64,000 nt of DNA from Paractinoplanes abujensis (GTDB lineage: Bacteria; Actinomycetota; Actinomycetes; Mycobacteriales; Micromonosporaceae): NCBI RefSeq assembly GCF_014204895.1, contig NZ_JACHMF010000001.1, positions 4,588,001 to 4,652,000 on the forward strand. Direction: 5' to 3'. How positions within the stretch are numbered: the stretch's first letter is position 1; each line of letters opens with the position of its first letter. The position numbers were made by a program, and so were the translations under genes. The notes under the pieces are model-generated. The model searched no databases, was not told the DNA's origin, and worked only from the letters and a program-made list of their open reading frames with translations. Shown in pieces: positions 39,693-49,391 of the stretch.

Positions 39693-42600
39693 TTAGAGGG
39701 AGACTGCGGAGTGCCGCGAGCGCAGGTAGTCCTGGAACTCGTCGGAGGTGATCGGCTTGGAGAACAGGTAGCCCTGGCCGTACGAGCAGCCCATCGCCTT
39801 GAGTGCGGCGCGGTGCCCGTCGAGTTCGATGCCCTCGGCCACGACCGACAGTTCGAGCGTGCGGGCCAGGTTGACGATGGTCTCGACCAGCGCCATCTGC
39901 TGCCGGCTGTCGAGGATGTCGTCGATGAACGACTTGTCGATCTTCAGGACGTCCACCGGCATCTGGCTCAGGTAGCTGAGCGACGAGTAGCCGGTGCCGA
40001 AGTCGTCGATGGCGATCCGCACGCCCATCGCGCGCAGCTCGCCGAGGTCGCGCCACACCTGGTCGGCGTCGTGCAGCACCAGGCTCTCGGTGACCTCGAG
40101 CAGCAGCCACTCGGCCCGGGCGCCGGTGTCGGCGAGCACCGAGCGCACCTCGTCGACGAAGCCGGGCGTACGGAACTGCCGGGCCGAGACGTTGACGCTG
40201 ACGTAGCGCATGTGGCTGCCGAACTCGGTGTGCCGCCACTCGGCGAAGGTGCGCAGCGCCTCGCGCAGTACCCAGCCGCCGATCGCCACGACCGAGCCGT
40301 TCTCCTCGGAGAGCTCGATGAACTCGTTGGGGCCGAGCAGCCCGCGCGCCGGGTGCTGCCAGCGCACCAGCGCCTCCAGGCCGGCCACCTCACCGGTGGG
40401 CAGGTCGACGATGGGCTGGAAGCGCAGGCGCATCTGGCCGCCCGCGACCGCCTCGTTGAGCGCGGAACGCATCTCGAGCCGGCGCAGCATCGCCTCGTGC
40501 ATCTGGTCCTGATAGCGCTGCCAGGTGTTCTTGCCCTCGGTCTTGGCGCCGTACATGGCCACGTCGGCCCGGCGCAGCAGCTCGCTGATCCCGGCCGCCT
40601 CGCCGCTGGTGGCCAGGCCGACGCTGGCCGCCCCGTTGACGAGGTGGGTGGCGCCGGTGGCGTCGATGACCTCGATCGGCTGGGCCAGCACGGCCACGAT
40701 CAGCTCGGCGATCCGCTCGGGCTCGTCGCCGCCGCCGACGTGGTCGATCAGCACGGCGAACTCGTCGCCGCCGGTGCGGGCCACGGTGCTCATCGGCCCG
40801 ACCGCCTCGGTGATGCGCCGGCCCACGACGGTCAGCAGCTGATCGCCCGCGGCGTGGCCCAGGCTGTCGTTGACCTCTTTGAAGTCGTCGAGGTCGACGA
40901 AGAGGACGGCCACCTCGTGCCGGCGCTCGGCGGCGAACGTGGCCGCGTGCTCGAGCCGGTTCTGGAACAGGGCCCGGTTGGCCAGGCCGGTCAGCGCGTC
41001 GTGGAACGCCTGGTGGGCCAGGTCGTTCTCGAGGCGGCGGCGCTCGGTGACGTCGCGGATGGTGACGACCAGGCCGTCCACGGCGGGCTCGTCGCGCAGG
41101 TCCCGGCAGGTGCACTCGACCTGCAGCAGCAGGTCGTCGCCGGAGATGGCGGTCAGGTCGACGCCGTCGCGCGGGCCGCGGCCGCCGCGCACCTGGTCGA
41201 GCAGGTGCCGCAGCTCGGCGTGGTCGGTGGCCGCGATCAGCCGGGACAGCGGCATGCCGACCAGGTCGGTGCGCCCGAAGACCGGCAGGGCGGACGGGCT
41301 GGCGTACCGGATGGTCTCGTCGTCGCCGACGATCAGGATCACGTCGGAGGCGCTCTGGATCAGCGCGCGGAAGTAGTCCTCGCTGCTGCGCCGGTTGACC
41401 TCGTCGGTCAGGTTGATGCGCTCCACGGCCATGGTGCCCTGGGCCATCAGCGCCTCGAAGGACGGCTCGAGCGCGGTCAGCAGCTCCTCCGAGCCGGACA
41501 GGTAGACCTGGTGGCGGCGGGGCGGGCCGTCGGCGGTACGGCCGGCGGCGATCGACTCGGCGCGCAGGACCCAGTCGAAGTCGCCCAGCTCGGCCCGGAC
41601 CGGGGCGGGCAGGTCGGCCAGCCAGACCAGGCTGGTCGACATGACGCCGGTCGGGGTGCCCGGGTCGGCGTCGACGCCGCGCATGAAGAAGCGGTAGTCC
41701 TCGCCGGCCGGCACGATGTCGGCGATGGCCCGGCGCAGGGCGGCCCCGGCCTGCACGACACTGCTCGCCGCGACCAGGTCGGCCCCGGTCAGGCGCAGGG
41801 TGCGCTCGCGGGCCGCGGTCTCGCGCTGCGACTGCATCAGCCCGGCCACGCGGGCCATCACGAGCAGGAACATCACGCCGGACGCGGTGGCGATCATCGG
41901 GGCGTCCTTGACCCCGCCGCCCAGGTCCTCGATCAACAGCACGGCCGGGGCGATCAGCGCGGCGATCGACATCATGGCCAGGCGGCGGCCGCCCGCCATG
42001 CTCGGCACGACGCGCTCGCTGAAGGTCAGCTCGCGCATCGACGGGTGCAGGGCCGACATCGCGATGGCGGTGTAGAACAGCACCCAGCCGGCGTCGACCG
42101 GGCCGCCGACCTGCCACGTGCCGGCCAGCTGGCGCAGGCCGTACAGGACGTCGGTGACCAGAAGGCTGGAGACGCCCACGACGAGCACGGTCAGCGCGGC
42201 GGGCTTGCGGCCACCGGCGGTCAGCAGGCGGGCGAACATGGCCAGCGCCAGCACGTCACCGAGCGGGTAGCCGACCGAGACCGCCTTCTCCAGGAACGTC
42301 AGGTCGGTGTCGTGCACGTACGGGGAGATCAGGAAGACCCACGAGAGCAGGCCCATGCCGGCCGTCGGCACCAGGGCGTCGAGCAGGGCGGCGCGGTTGT
42401 CGGTGCCCGAGCGGGCACGGATGAAGACCAGCAGCGCCGCGGCCAGCATCGGATAGACGGCCAGGTAGAACAGGTCGGCCAGGGACGGGAACGGGTTCGC
42501 GTCGCCGAGGAAGTCGGTGAGCACGTTGTAGGTCGTGTCGCCCAGCGTGAAGCTGGCCACGACCGCCGACAGCAGGAACCAGGGCAGCCGGCGTGAGGGC

Positions 42601-42752
42601 CGGTGCACCCGGATGCCGACGAGCACCATGGCCGACGCCGACAGCCCGATCGTCGCCCAGGTGTACATGCTGAACTGCGGCAGCGTGTAGAAGACGACGG
42701 TGAGAGCGACAACCCACGCACCGAAACACGCCTGTATGCGCTTGGCCGACAT
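39693..42752 (-). CDS. Membrane GGDEF-EAL protein with PAS domain (c-di-GMP turnover)
   Basis: 1019 residues. Residues 1-310 contain about nine TM helices (AWVVALTVVFYTLPQFSMYT, ADLFYLAVYPMLAAALLVFI and others). A GAF-like region (about 330-460) and a PAS domain (about 465-580, DYFRALIQSASDVILIVGDD) follow, then a GGDEF domain with canonical G661-GDEF and an EAL domain with canonical E793-AL, plus DDFGTGYSSLSYL and the KIDKSF motif. Both catalytic signatures are intact, so it could make and degrade c-di-GMP, with net activity set by the membrane or PAS input. Ribosome site GGAG five bases before ATG 42752. Standalone gene 41 bases downstream of the synthase start. Confidence 0.96.
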   Translation of the reverse strand: MSAKRIQACFGAWVVALTVVFYTLPQFSMYTWATIGLSASAMVLVGIRVHRPSRRLPWFLLSAVVASFTLGDTTYNVLTDFLGDANPFPSLADLFYLAVYPMLAAALLVFIRARSGTDNRAALLDALVPTAGMGLLSWVFLISPYVHDTDLTFLEKAVSVGYPLGDVLALAMFARLLTAGGRKPAALTVLVVGVSSLLVTDVLYGLRQLAGTWQVGGPVDAGWVLFYTAIAMSALHPSMRELTFSERVVPSMAGGRRLAMMSIAALIAPAVLLIEDLGGGVKDAPMIATASGVMFLLVMARVAGLMQSQRETAARERTLRLTGADLVAASSVVQAGAALRRAIADIVPAGEDYRFFMRGVDADPGTPTGVMSTSLVWLADLPAPVRAELGDFDWVLRAESIAAGRTADGPPRRHQVYLSGSEELLTALEPSFEALMAQGTMAVERINLTDEVNRRSSEDYFRALIQSASDVILIVGDDETIRYASPSALPVFGRTDLVGMPLSRLIAATDHAELRHLLDQVRGGRGPRDGVDLTAISGDDLLLQVECTCRDLRDEPAVDGLVVTIRDVTERRRLENDLAHQAFHDALTGLANRALFQNRLEHAATFAAERRHEVAVLFVDLDDFKEVNDSLGHAAGDQLLTVVGRRITEAVGPMSTVARTGGDEFAVLIDHVGGGDEPERIAELIVAVLAQPIEVIDATGATHLVNGAASVGLATSGEAAGISELLRRADVAMYGAKTEGKNTWQRYQDQMHEAMLRRLEMRSALNEAVAGGQMRLRFQPIVDLPTGEVAGLEALVRWQHPARGLLGPNEFIELSEENGSVVAIGGWVLREALRTFAEWRHTEFGSHMRYVSVNVSARQFRTPGFVDEVRSVLADTGARAEWLLLEVTESLVLHDADQVWRDLGELRAMGVRIAIDDFGTGYSSLSYLSQMPVDVLKIDKSFIDDILDSRQQMALVETIVNLARTLELSVVAEGIELDGHRAALKAMGCSYGQGYLFSKPITSDEFQDYLRSRHSAVSL

Positions 42753-42828
42753 CGTGCTCCGATCCTTACGTGGGGGTTTGGTTGAGCCCCACTGATCGGC
42801 GCACGGTGGCGGTTGTTGAGGACGCTGG

Positions 42829-45156
42829 TCAGCTCATTTTCTGCAGCACGGTGCGAAACCGGTGCAGATCACGGCGGCGGCGCTCGAGCGTGGTCGCGAT
42901 CAGCACCAGCAGCAGGCCCGCCGTGGCCAGCGGGATCCACCGCGGGATCAGGTCCCACAGCTGGGCCAGCTCGTGCAGGGCCAGGGCGACCAGGACACCG
43001 CCACCGGCCAGCACGGGCGCCCGCAGCCGGAACGCCGCCCCGGCGACCAGGACCGCCACCGCGGCCACCCCGAGCAGCAGACGCCGCCAGTACTGCCCGT
43101 CGGCCGCGAACACCGAGGCCAGGCTGGGCAGCAGCGCGGCCGCCAGCGCGGGGCCGTAGGCGGCCCAGCTCGAGCTGCCCCGGCCGAACAGCACGCCGGC
43201 CAGCAGGGCGACCGCGGCGGCGGGCACGGTGTACGCCTCCAGCGTGGTGACGCCGTTGCTGGCGAGCACCAGGAGCCCCGCGATCACCTCGGCGGCCACG
43301 GCGGCCAGCAGGTAGCCCGGGCGGCGCGCCCGCACCGCCAGCACCAGACCCCAGAGACCGCACACGATGGCGGCCTGTTCGCCATCGCTGATGACGAGCA
43401 GCAGCGCGAACGTCGCGCCGGTGTGCGCGGCGACCTCGGCCGGCCACCTCCGGACCACCGTGATCAGGGCGGAGGCGGCCAGGACGGCGAGCGCCTGCGG
43501 CAGGAGGTCGTCGGTCAGCGCGGCCGCCCCCGTCCAGGCGGCGGCGGGCACCGCCAGCAGACCGGTCAGCAGGTTCGCGGTCCGCAGGTCGTCGCGGGCC
43601 AGGGCCGCGGTGGTGCAGCCGAGCGCGGCCACGGCGGCGAAGACGCCCGCGGCCACCCCCGGCTCGGCCAGGCCGGTCGCGACGGCGTGCACGACGAGCG
43701 GCAGCGCGACGAACACGGCGGCCCGGCTGACCCGCAGCGCCACCGCCAGGGCCGCCGCGACGACCACGAGCTCGACGATCGGGGCGCCCCACCAGGGCAG
43801 GTGCAGGCCGGTGAGGGCGATCAGGCCGGCCGCGGCCAGCGCCGCGAACAGCCGCCAGGCCGCGGGAACCAGCAGGACCACGGCCGCGCCGAGCAACGCC
43901 AGCGCGATCGGGAGGGGCCAGCCCGCGCGCGGCTGCGCCTCGTCGAAATGGGCGGCCAGCAGCGTCCGGAACGCCTCGACCACGGCCCAGCCGAAGGCGA
44001 ACACGGCGGGCGCGGCGAGCGCGGCCCCGGCGCCGATGCGGGCGCCCAGCCCGGCCCACGGCACGACCACGACCAGCACAGCGATCAGCAGGACGACCAG
44101 AGCCACGACGGGCAGGGCGTTGACCTCGGCCGGCGCCAGCAGCACGGCCACCCGGCCCACGGCGACGGCCAGCGCCACGACCACCAGGCCGTCCGCGATC
44201 TGCCGGGCCACGGGAGCCGCGGCGACCAGGGCCCCGGCCAGCACCACGAGCGCCGCGGTCAGCAGCACCGCGCCCCGGCCCACGGCCGGCCCCGGGTCCT
44301 CGGTGTCGAACAAAGTGGTCACGGCGATCCCGGCCGCGGTGAGGGCGGCCAGGCTGCCCACGAGCACCGCGGCCAGGCCCAGACCGCCGCGCCGGACGGC
44401 CAGCACGGCGACGTCGAGGGCGGCCACCGCGGCGAAGGTGAAGCCCCACACCACCGGGCCGGGCGCGGCCGCCGCGACCAGCAGCGGCAGCACCGGCTGG
44501 GCGGCCAGCAGGGCGGCGAAGCGCGGGCCGGCCAGCCCGGTGAGGTGCTCGTAACCGGCGGCGACGGCGGCCGTCACGGCGAACACCGCGGCCGCATAAC
44601 CCCAGCCGGAACCGCCGGCCACGCCGAATAGGTCGACGTACCAGGCGGCGTACCCGTCCAGCAGCATCAGCAGCAGACCGATCGCGGCGAACGTCTCGGC
44701 CGTGCCCGTCAACCGGCGGCGCAGCGCGAGGAACGGCACGGCCAGGGCGGCGCCGGTGAACCCGGCCAGCACGACGGCCCGCCCGCCCACCCCGAACTGG
44801 GCCCAGGCCACCGCTGTGAACACGATCGCGGCCACGCCCAGCAGCAGACCGCCGAGGACGTACAGGGTGTTCTGCACGAGGCGGTTCGAAACTTCCTTCT
44901 CCCGCACGGGGGCGGCGGCGGGCAGTTGCGCCCGCACCCGCATCGCGGCGGCCTGACGCCGGTTCCACACCTGCGCGAGCTTCGCCTCCAGGTCGGCCAC
45001 GGCCAGCCGGGCCGGGATCAGCTGCCGGTTCAGCTCGGCCATCTCGGCGTCCGCGCGGACGACCTCGATCGCGTCCGGGTCGGGGCCGCGGCCGCAGGAC
45101 GGGCAGCCGCTCTCCGGCGAGGCCGGGGCGCCGCAGTGCGGGCAGGGGTACGTCAT
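42829..45156 (-). CDS. Large zinc-ribbon polytopic membrane protein (SCO7613-like)
   Basis: 775 residues. N-terminal zinc ribbon with two CxxC knuckles (CPHCGAP; GCPSCGRG), a helical segment (LNRQLIPARLAVADLEAKLA), then more than 20 Ala/Val/Leu-rich membrane helices. This is the actinobacterial SCO7613 C-terminal-type membrane family, function unknown. The very high Ala and Val content and lack of charged residues in the helices are typical. Divergent from an ABC exporter (76-base spacer), with no other link. Confidence 0.85.
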   Translation of the reverse strand: MTYPCPHCGAPASPESGCPSCGRGPDPDAIEVVRADAEMAELNRQLIPARLAVADLEAKLAQVWNRRQAAAMRVRAQLPAAAPVREKEVSNRLVQNTLYVLGGLLLGVAAIVFTAVAWAQFGVGGRAVVLAGFTGAALAVPFLALRRRLTGTAETFAAIGLLLMLLDGYAAWYVDLFGVAGGSGWGYAAAVFAVTAAVAAGYEHLTGLAGPRFAALLAAQPVLPLLVAAAAPGPVVWGFTFAAVAALDVAVLAVRRGGLGLAAVLVGSLAALTAAGIAVTTLFDTEDPGPAVGRGAVLLTAALVVLAGALVAAAPVARQIADGLVVVALAVAVGRVAVLLAPAEVNALPVVALVVLLIAVLVVVVPWAGLGARIGAGAALAAPAVFAFGWAVVEAFRTLLAAHFDEAQPRAGWPLPIALALLGAAVVLLVPAAWRLFAALAAAGLIALTGLHLPWWGAPIVELVVVAAALAVALRVSRAAVFVALPLVVHAVATGLAEPGVAAGVFAAVAALGCTTAALARDDLRTANLLTGLLAVPAAAWTGAAALTDDLLPQALAVLAASALITVVRRWPAEVAAHTGATFALLLVISDGEQAAIVCGLWGLVLAVRARRPGYLLAAVAAEVIAGLLVLASNGVTTLEAYTVPAAAVALLAGVLFGRGSSSWAAYGPALAAALLPSLASVFAADGQYWRRLLLGVAAVAVLVAGAAFRLRAPVLAGGGVLVALALHELAQLWDLIPRWIPLATAGLLLVLIATTLERRRRDLHRFRTVLQKMS

Positions 45157-45232
45157 GGAACCGATCCTTGTCGGCCCCCGGGGAAAGTGGTTGAGCTTGC
45201 GTACTCAACGCGCACCGTCATAATGCTCGGCA

Positions 45233-46096
45233 ATGATCGAGACCCAGGCGCTGACGAAACGGTTCGGCCAGATGGACGCCGTACGGGACGTGACCTTCAC
45301 GGCCGCCCCCGGGCGCGTCACCGGCTTCCTCGGCATGAACGGCTCGGGCAAGACGACCACCCTGCGCATGCTGCTCGGGCTGAGCCGGCCCACTTCCGGC
45401 CGCGCGCTGATCAACGGGCAGCGCTACCGCGACCTGACCGATCCGCTGCGGCAGGTCGGCGCCGTGCTCGAACAGGGCCTGATGCACCCCGGGCAGACCG
45501 GGCGGGGCCACCTGCACACCCAGGCCCTGCTGGGCGGGGTCGGCAAGCAGCGCACCGAGCACCTGCTGGAATACGTGGGCCTGGCCGACGCCGCGACCAT
45601 GCGCACCGGCGACTACTCGCTGGGCATGCGGCAGCGGCTCGCGGTGGCCACGGCCCTGCTCGGCGAGCCGCCCGTGCTGGTGCTGGACGAACCGGCCAAC
45701 GGCCTCGACCCGTCCGGCATGGCCTGGCTGCGCGGGCTGCTGCGCGACCACGCCGCGGCGGGCGGCACCGTGCTCATCTCCAGCCACCTGCTGGCCGAGC
45801 TCGAGCTGCTGATCGACGACGTCGTGATCATCGCCGGCGGCCGGGTCAGGCTGGCCGAGCCGTTGTCGTTCGAGTCCCATTTGCGCGTACGGGGGCGGGA
45901 CCCGCACCGCTTGTGGCAGGCGTTCGAGCAGGTGGGCGCAACGGTGCGAACCGACGGGAGCGTGCTGTTCGTGACCGGGATCAGCCCCGAGGACGCCGGC
46001 GAGCTCGCTTTGCACGTCCAAGTTCCCCTGTACGAGCTGACGGTGGAGACGCCGAGCCTGGAGAAGCTGTTCCTCGACCTGGCGGCCGCCGCATGA
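45233..46096 (+). CDS. ABC transporter ATP-binding protein (ABC-2/DrrA type)
   Basis: 287 residues. Walker A LGMNGSGKTTTLRML, Q-loop region VGAVLEQGLMHPGQT, degenerate signature YSLGMRQRLAVATAL (LGMRQR, characteristic of the ABC-2 exporter branch), Walker B VLVLDEPANGLDPSGM and H-loop ISSHLL. The C-terminal 70 residues resemble the regulatory tail of BcrA/DrrA-type ATPases. The stop overlaps the permease start (ATGA). Confidence 0.94.
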   Translation: MIETQALTKRFGQMDAVRDVTFTAAPGRVTGFLGMNGSGKTTTLRMLLGLSRPTSGRALINGQRYRDLTDPLRQVGAVLEQGLMHPGQTGRGHLHTQALLGGVGKQRTEHLLEYVGLADAATMRTGDYSLGMRQRLAVATALLGEPPVLVLDEPANGLDPSGMAWLRGLLRDHAAAGGTVLISSHLLAELELLIDDVVIIAGGRVRLAEPLSFESHLRVRGRDPHRLWQAFEQVGATVRTDGSVLFVTGISPEDAGELALHVQVPLYELTVETPSLEKLFLDLAAAA

Positions 46097-46695
46097 TCGC
46101 CGTGCTGCGCAGCGAGCTGCACCGCACCCTGACCGTCCCGTCGAACTGGATCTCGATCGGCGCCGCGATGGTCCTCGGCATGTCGTTCGCCCTGTTCAGC
46201 GTCGACTTCTGGTCGCTTTTCGTGGCGCTCGGCGTCTTCGGCACCGCGGTCGTCACCACCACCCAGCACTACCAGCACCGTACGGCGATGCTGCTGTTCC
46301 TGGGCCGGCCCCGGCGCTGGGTCGCCCTGCTCGCCCAGTGCCTCACCGCCACCCTGATCGGCCTGGTGATGACGGCCGTGAGCGGCGTGACCACCATCCT
46401 GGCGGGCGACCTGGCCCAGTTCGCGGGCACCCTGGCCGCGGTGCCGTTCCTCGCCGTCTTCGGCGTGGCCAGCGGCACGCTGCTGCGCCGCCCGGTCCCC
46501 TTGTTCATCGGCTACGGCACGTGGTTCGTCTTCGCCGAGGGGCTGGCGTTCCGCTTCGAGCAGCCCCTGCCGTTCACGACGTTCATGAGCGCCGCCGGTG
46601 GCAACAACCCGCTCGGCCTGCTGTTCTTCGCCGGCTGGACCACGCTCGCCCTGGCGGCCGCCCTCTGGACGATCCGCCGCGACCTCACCGACTAG
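46093..46695 (+). CDS. ABC-2-type permease subunit
   Basis: 200 residues from ATG 46093. Six hydrophobic segments (MVLGMSFALFSVDFWSLFVA, LTATLIGLVMTAVSGVTTIL, LAAVPFLAVFGVASGTLL, LGLLFFAGWTTLALAAALW) with an N-terminal amphipathic start (IAVLRSELHRTLTVPS). Length and helix spacing match the short ABC-2 permeases paired with BcrA-like ATPases. Substrate unknown. Coupled to the ATPase upstream. Confidence 0.88.
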   Translation: MIAVLRSELHRTLTVPSNWISIGAAMVLGMSFALFSVDFWSLFVALGVFGTAVVTTTQHYQHRTAMLLFLGRPRRWVALLAQCLTATLIGLVMTAVSGVTTILAGDLAQFAGTLAAVPFLAVFGVASGTLLRRPVPLFIGYGTWFVFAEGLAFRFEQPLPFTTFMSAAGGNNPLGLLFFAGWTTLALAAALWTIRRDLTD

Positions 46696-46837
46696 ACAAC
46701 ACAGCGCCGGGACGCCCGTGTCGTTGTCCACAGTCCCGGATCCTCCACAGCCGAGTGCCCGCACCCCGTCCAAGATCGCCTCGCCCCTCGGGTTCAAGGG
46801 ATCGTTGCAACACCCGTGTCGAACGAGGTGTTGACGG

Positions 46838-46981
46838 GTGTCGGAAAATCGTGCCGGTGGCCCGGATGAAGCCGCGCAGCGGCAGGTGTATTTGGATTTG
46901 GCGGCGCAGGGTGTCGGTACCAGCGAGGCATGCCGGCGGGTCGGGGTCGGCCGTAGGGTCGGCTGTCACTGGCGGCACCCG
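46838..46981 (+). pseudogene. IS30-family transposase N-terminal fragment
   Basis: The frame from GTG 46838 reads GGPDEAAQRQVYLDLAAQGV, then GTSEACRRVGVGRRVGCHW, matching the N-terminal helix-turn-helix of actinobacterial IS30 transposases (SEACRxVGVxRRTGxxWR). After about 48 codons the similarity stops and the DDE catalytic core is absent. It lies between the ABC exporter and the oxidoreductase. The inverted ACACCC...GGGTGT pair at 46811-46840 could be a left-over terminal structure. Confidence 0.65.
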
Positions 46982-47048
46982 CAGCGTCGTCGGTGTGACG
47001 TGGACCACTTGTTGTCACGGTTGCCCCGACGATCTCCGTCCCGCGGGC

Positions 47049-48176
47049 ATGACTGACATCATCGTGCTCGGCGCAGGCTACGCCGGCCTGGCCACCGCCA
47101 CCAACCTGGCCGGCCGCACCCGTAAGACCCCGGGCGTCCGCATCACCCTGATCAATGCATCGTCCCGCTTCACCGAGCGTTTGCGCCTGCACTCCACCGC
47201 GGCCGGCCACGCCACGGCCGACTTCGACATCGCCGGGCTCGCCGCCACCGCAGGTCTCACCTTCCTCCCCGGCTGGGTCACCGCGGTGGACGCCGACGCG
47301 CGTACCGTCCGAGTCGACGACGAGCGCACCCTCCACTTCGACACGCTGGTCTGGGCGCTGGGCAGCACGGCCGACACGAGCGACGTGCCCGGGGCGGCCG
47401 AGCACGCGTACACGCTCGACAGCCTGGCCGATGCGCAGTCCCTGGCCGCGCGTCTGAGCGACCTGAGGACCGGCACGGTTCTGGTCTGCGGCACGGGCCT
47501 GACCGGCGTCGAGACGGCCGCCGAGATCGCCGAGAGCCACCCCCACCTGACCGTCCACCTGCGCGGCCGCGACGAGCCGGGTGCGACGCTGACCCCCAAG
47601 GCCCGGTCCTGTCTTCGGGCCGCGTTGACCCGTTTGCGCGTACGGGTGGAAACCGGCGCCGACATCGTCGAGGTGCTCCCGGACGACGCCGACGTGATTG
47701 TCTGGACGGCCGGGACCCGGGTCTCGCCGTTGGCCGCCGCGGCGGGGCTCGCGGTCGATGAGCGCGGCCGCATCGTCACCGACCCGGTTCTGCGATCGAC
47801 GTCCCACCCCCATGTGTACGCCGTAGGGGACGCCGCCGCCGTCCGGCAGCGCTACGGGGTCCTGCACGGCACGTGTCAGGGTGGGATGCCGACCGGGGTC
47901 CACGCCGCGCTGTCGATCGCCCGCGAGCTGGACGGCCGGGAGCCGCGGCCGTTCCGGTTCGGCTACTACCACACGCCGATCAGCCTGGGCCGCCGCGACG
48001 CGATCGTGCAGTTCACCCACCCCGACGACAGCCCGCGCCGCGGCTACCTGACCGGCCGCGCCGCCGTCCGGTACAAGGAGACGGTGAGCGCGTCGCCGTG
48101 GCCGACCTTCGCCCGCATGGTCAGACATCCGGGTTCGGCGTCGTGGTGGCCGCGCGGGGGCCGGTTCACCCGATGA
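47049..48176 (+). CDS. NAD(P)/FAD-dependent oxidoreductase (NDH-2-like)
   Basis: 375 residues from ATG 47049. N-terminal FAD motif IIVLGAGYAGLATATNLAGR, second dinucleotide motif VLVCGTGLTGVETAAEIAE, and the C-terminal FAD/quinone segment HPHVYAVGDAAAV. The pattern fits type II NADH dehydrogenase/ferredoxin-reductase-like enzymes that oxidise NAD(P)H and reduce quinones. No C-terminal membrane helix is obvious. The stop overlaps the ECF41 sigma factor start (ATGA). Many ECF41 genes are linked to oxidoreductases, and this arrangement follows that pattern. Confidence 0.9.
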   Translation: MTDIIVLGAGYAGLATATNLAGRTRKTPGVRITLINASSRFTERLRLHSTAAGHATADFDIAGLAATAGLTFLPGWVTAVDADARTVRVDDERTLHFDTLVWALGSTADTSDVPGAAEHAYTLDSLADAQSLAARLSDLRTGTVLVCGTGLTGVETAAEIAESHPHLTVHLRGRDEPGATLTPKARSCLRAALTRLRVRVETGADIVEVLPDDADVIVWTAGTRVSPLAAAAGLAVDERGRIVTDPVLRSTSHPHVYAVGDAAAVRQRYGVLHGTCQGGMPTGVHAALSIARELDGREPRPFRFGYYHTPISLGRRDAIVQFTHPDDSPRRGYLTGRAAVRYKETVSASPWPTFARMVRHPGSASWWPRGGRFTR

Positions 48177-49009
48177 GCACCTTCGATCAGCATCGGCGGC
48201 TGCTGTTCGCCGTCGCCTACCGCATCCTCGGCTCGGCCACCGACGCCGAGGACGCCGTGCAGGAGGCCTGGCTCAGGTGGTCGGCGGCGGACCGATCGGA
48301 GGTGGCCGACCCCAAGGCGTACCTGGCCCGCATCGTCACCCGTCAGGCCTTGGATCAGCTGCGGGCGGCCCGCCACGAGCGCGAGACGTACATCGGGCCG
48401 TGGCTGCCCGAGCCGACCGAGAAGGACGACATCTCCACGGCCCTGCTGGTCGTGCTGGAGACCCTGAGCCCGATCGAGCGCGCGGTGTTCGTCCTCAAGG
48501 ACATCTTCGATTTCCCGTACGGGGAGATCGCGGCCGCCGTCGACCGGAGTGAGCAGGCGGTGCGCCAGTCCGCGCACCGGGCCCGCGAGCATGTGCGGGC
48601 GCGTCGGCCCCGGTTCCGCGCCGACCAGCGGCATCAGCGCGACGTCACCGACCGATTCCTGGCCGCGGCGGCCGGCGGCGACATCAACGGGCTCCTGCAG
48701 GTGCTCGCCCCCGACGTCACGCTCTGGACCGACGGCGGCGGCAAGGTCCGCCAAGCCCGCAAACCCGTCTCGGGCGCGCCGCGCGTGGCCGCCTGGATGG
48801 CCGCGGTCGCCGGTTCCCCGTACGAGGGAATCGCTCCGGCCGACATGCGCGCCGAGGTGGTCGAGCTCAACGGGACGGCGGGCGTGCTCTTCACCGGGGC
48901 CGGCCGCGTGGTGGCCACGCTGACGTTCGACCTCGACGAGAGCGGCCTGATCCGCGCCGTCTACAACGTGGCCAACCCCGGCAAGCTGCGCGCGCTCAGG
49001 CGTGGCTGA
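48173..49009 (+). CDS. ECF41-type RNA polymerase sigma factor (SigJ-like)
   Basis: 278 residues from ATG 48173. Sigma region 2 (LLFAVAYRILGSATDAEDAV, QEAWLRW) and region 4 (LSPIERAVFVLKDIFDFPYG, AAAVDRSEQAVRQSAHRARE) are followed by a fused SnoaL-like C-terminal domain containing the WTDGGGKV motif, diagnostic of ECF41. In this group the C-terminal extension replaces an anti-sigma factor and controls activity. The target promoter is usually that of the linked oxidoreductase or decarboxylase gene. Here it is the second gene, translationally coupled to the NDH-2-like gene, so autoregulation of this pair is expected. Confidence 0.94.
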   Translation: MSTFDQHRRLLFAVAYRILGSATDAEDAVQEAWLRWSAADRSEVADPKAYLARIVTRQALDQLRAARHERETYIGPWLPEPTEKDDISTALLVVLETLSPIERAVFVLKDIFDFPYGEIAAAVDRSEQAVRQSAHRAREHVRARRPRFRADQRHQRDVTDRFLAAAAGGDINGLLQVLAPDVTLWTDGGGKVRQARKPVSGAPRVAAWMAAVAGSPYEGIAPADMRAEVVELNGTAGVLFTGAGRVVATLTFDLDESGLIRAVYNVANPGKLRALRRG

Positions 49010-49391
49010 CCCACTCCGACCAGCGCTCCACCGTGATCTCCACGAACGGCCCGGCCGGGGGTATCTCGCGGTACTGCGGATAGCGGTCCTGCAGAGCCGT
49101 CCGGTACGAGTCGTCGCGTTCGATGATCCGGGCCGTGCCGTCGGCGCGCACCCACCACAGCCGCGACCAGTCCTGCTCGTAGTGGTCGGCGAGCACGCTG
49201 ACCCGCGGATCGGCCGCGATGTTGGCCAGCCGCCGCAGTGCCCGCGACCGTTTCGGTTTGCCGTCCACCGCGAAGACGATCCGCTCGCCGGCGAACGCGA
49301 ACACGATCGGCACGAGGTGCGGCATCCCGTCCGGCCCGGCGGTGGCCAGCCGGGCCACGGGCACGGAGGCGAACCGTTCGGCCGGGGTCAC
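48996..49391 (-). CDS. PPOX-class F420-dependent enzyme
   Basis: 131 residues from GTG 49391, whose GTGA overlaps the LLM gene stop. Split-barrel flavin/deazaflavin-binding pattern: RFASVPVARLATAGPDGMPH, LVPIVFAFAGERIVFAVDGK, PKRSRALRRLANIAADPRVS, VLADHYEQDWSRLWWVRADG. This is the Rv0121-like PPOX class. It probably binds F420 and reduces a small substrate. Encoded directly after an LLM F420 oxidoreductase. Its tail overlaps the sigma factor gene tail by 14 bases on the opposite strand. Confidence 0.9.
   Translation of the reverse strand: MTPAERFASVPVARLATAGPDGMPHLVPIVFAFAGERIVFAVDGKPKRSRALRRLANIAADPRVSVLADHYEQDWSRLWWVRADGTARIIERDDSYRTALQDRYPQYREIPPAGPFVEITVERWSEWVSHA

Noticed and set aside
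39681..42596. Open plus-strand frame of about 970 codons
   Set aside because: Antisense shadow of the GGDEF-EAL gene, whose minus-strand frame holds every catalytic motif.
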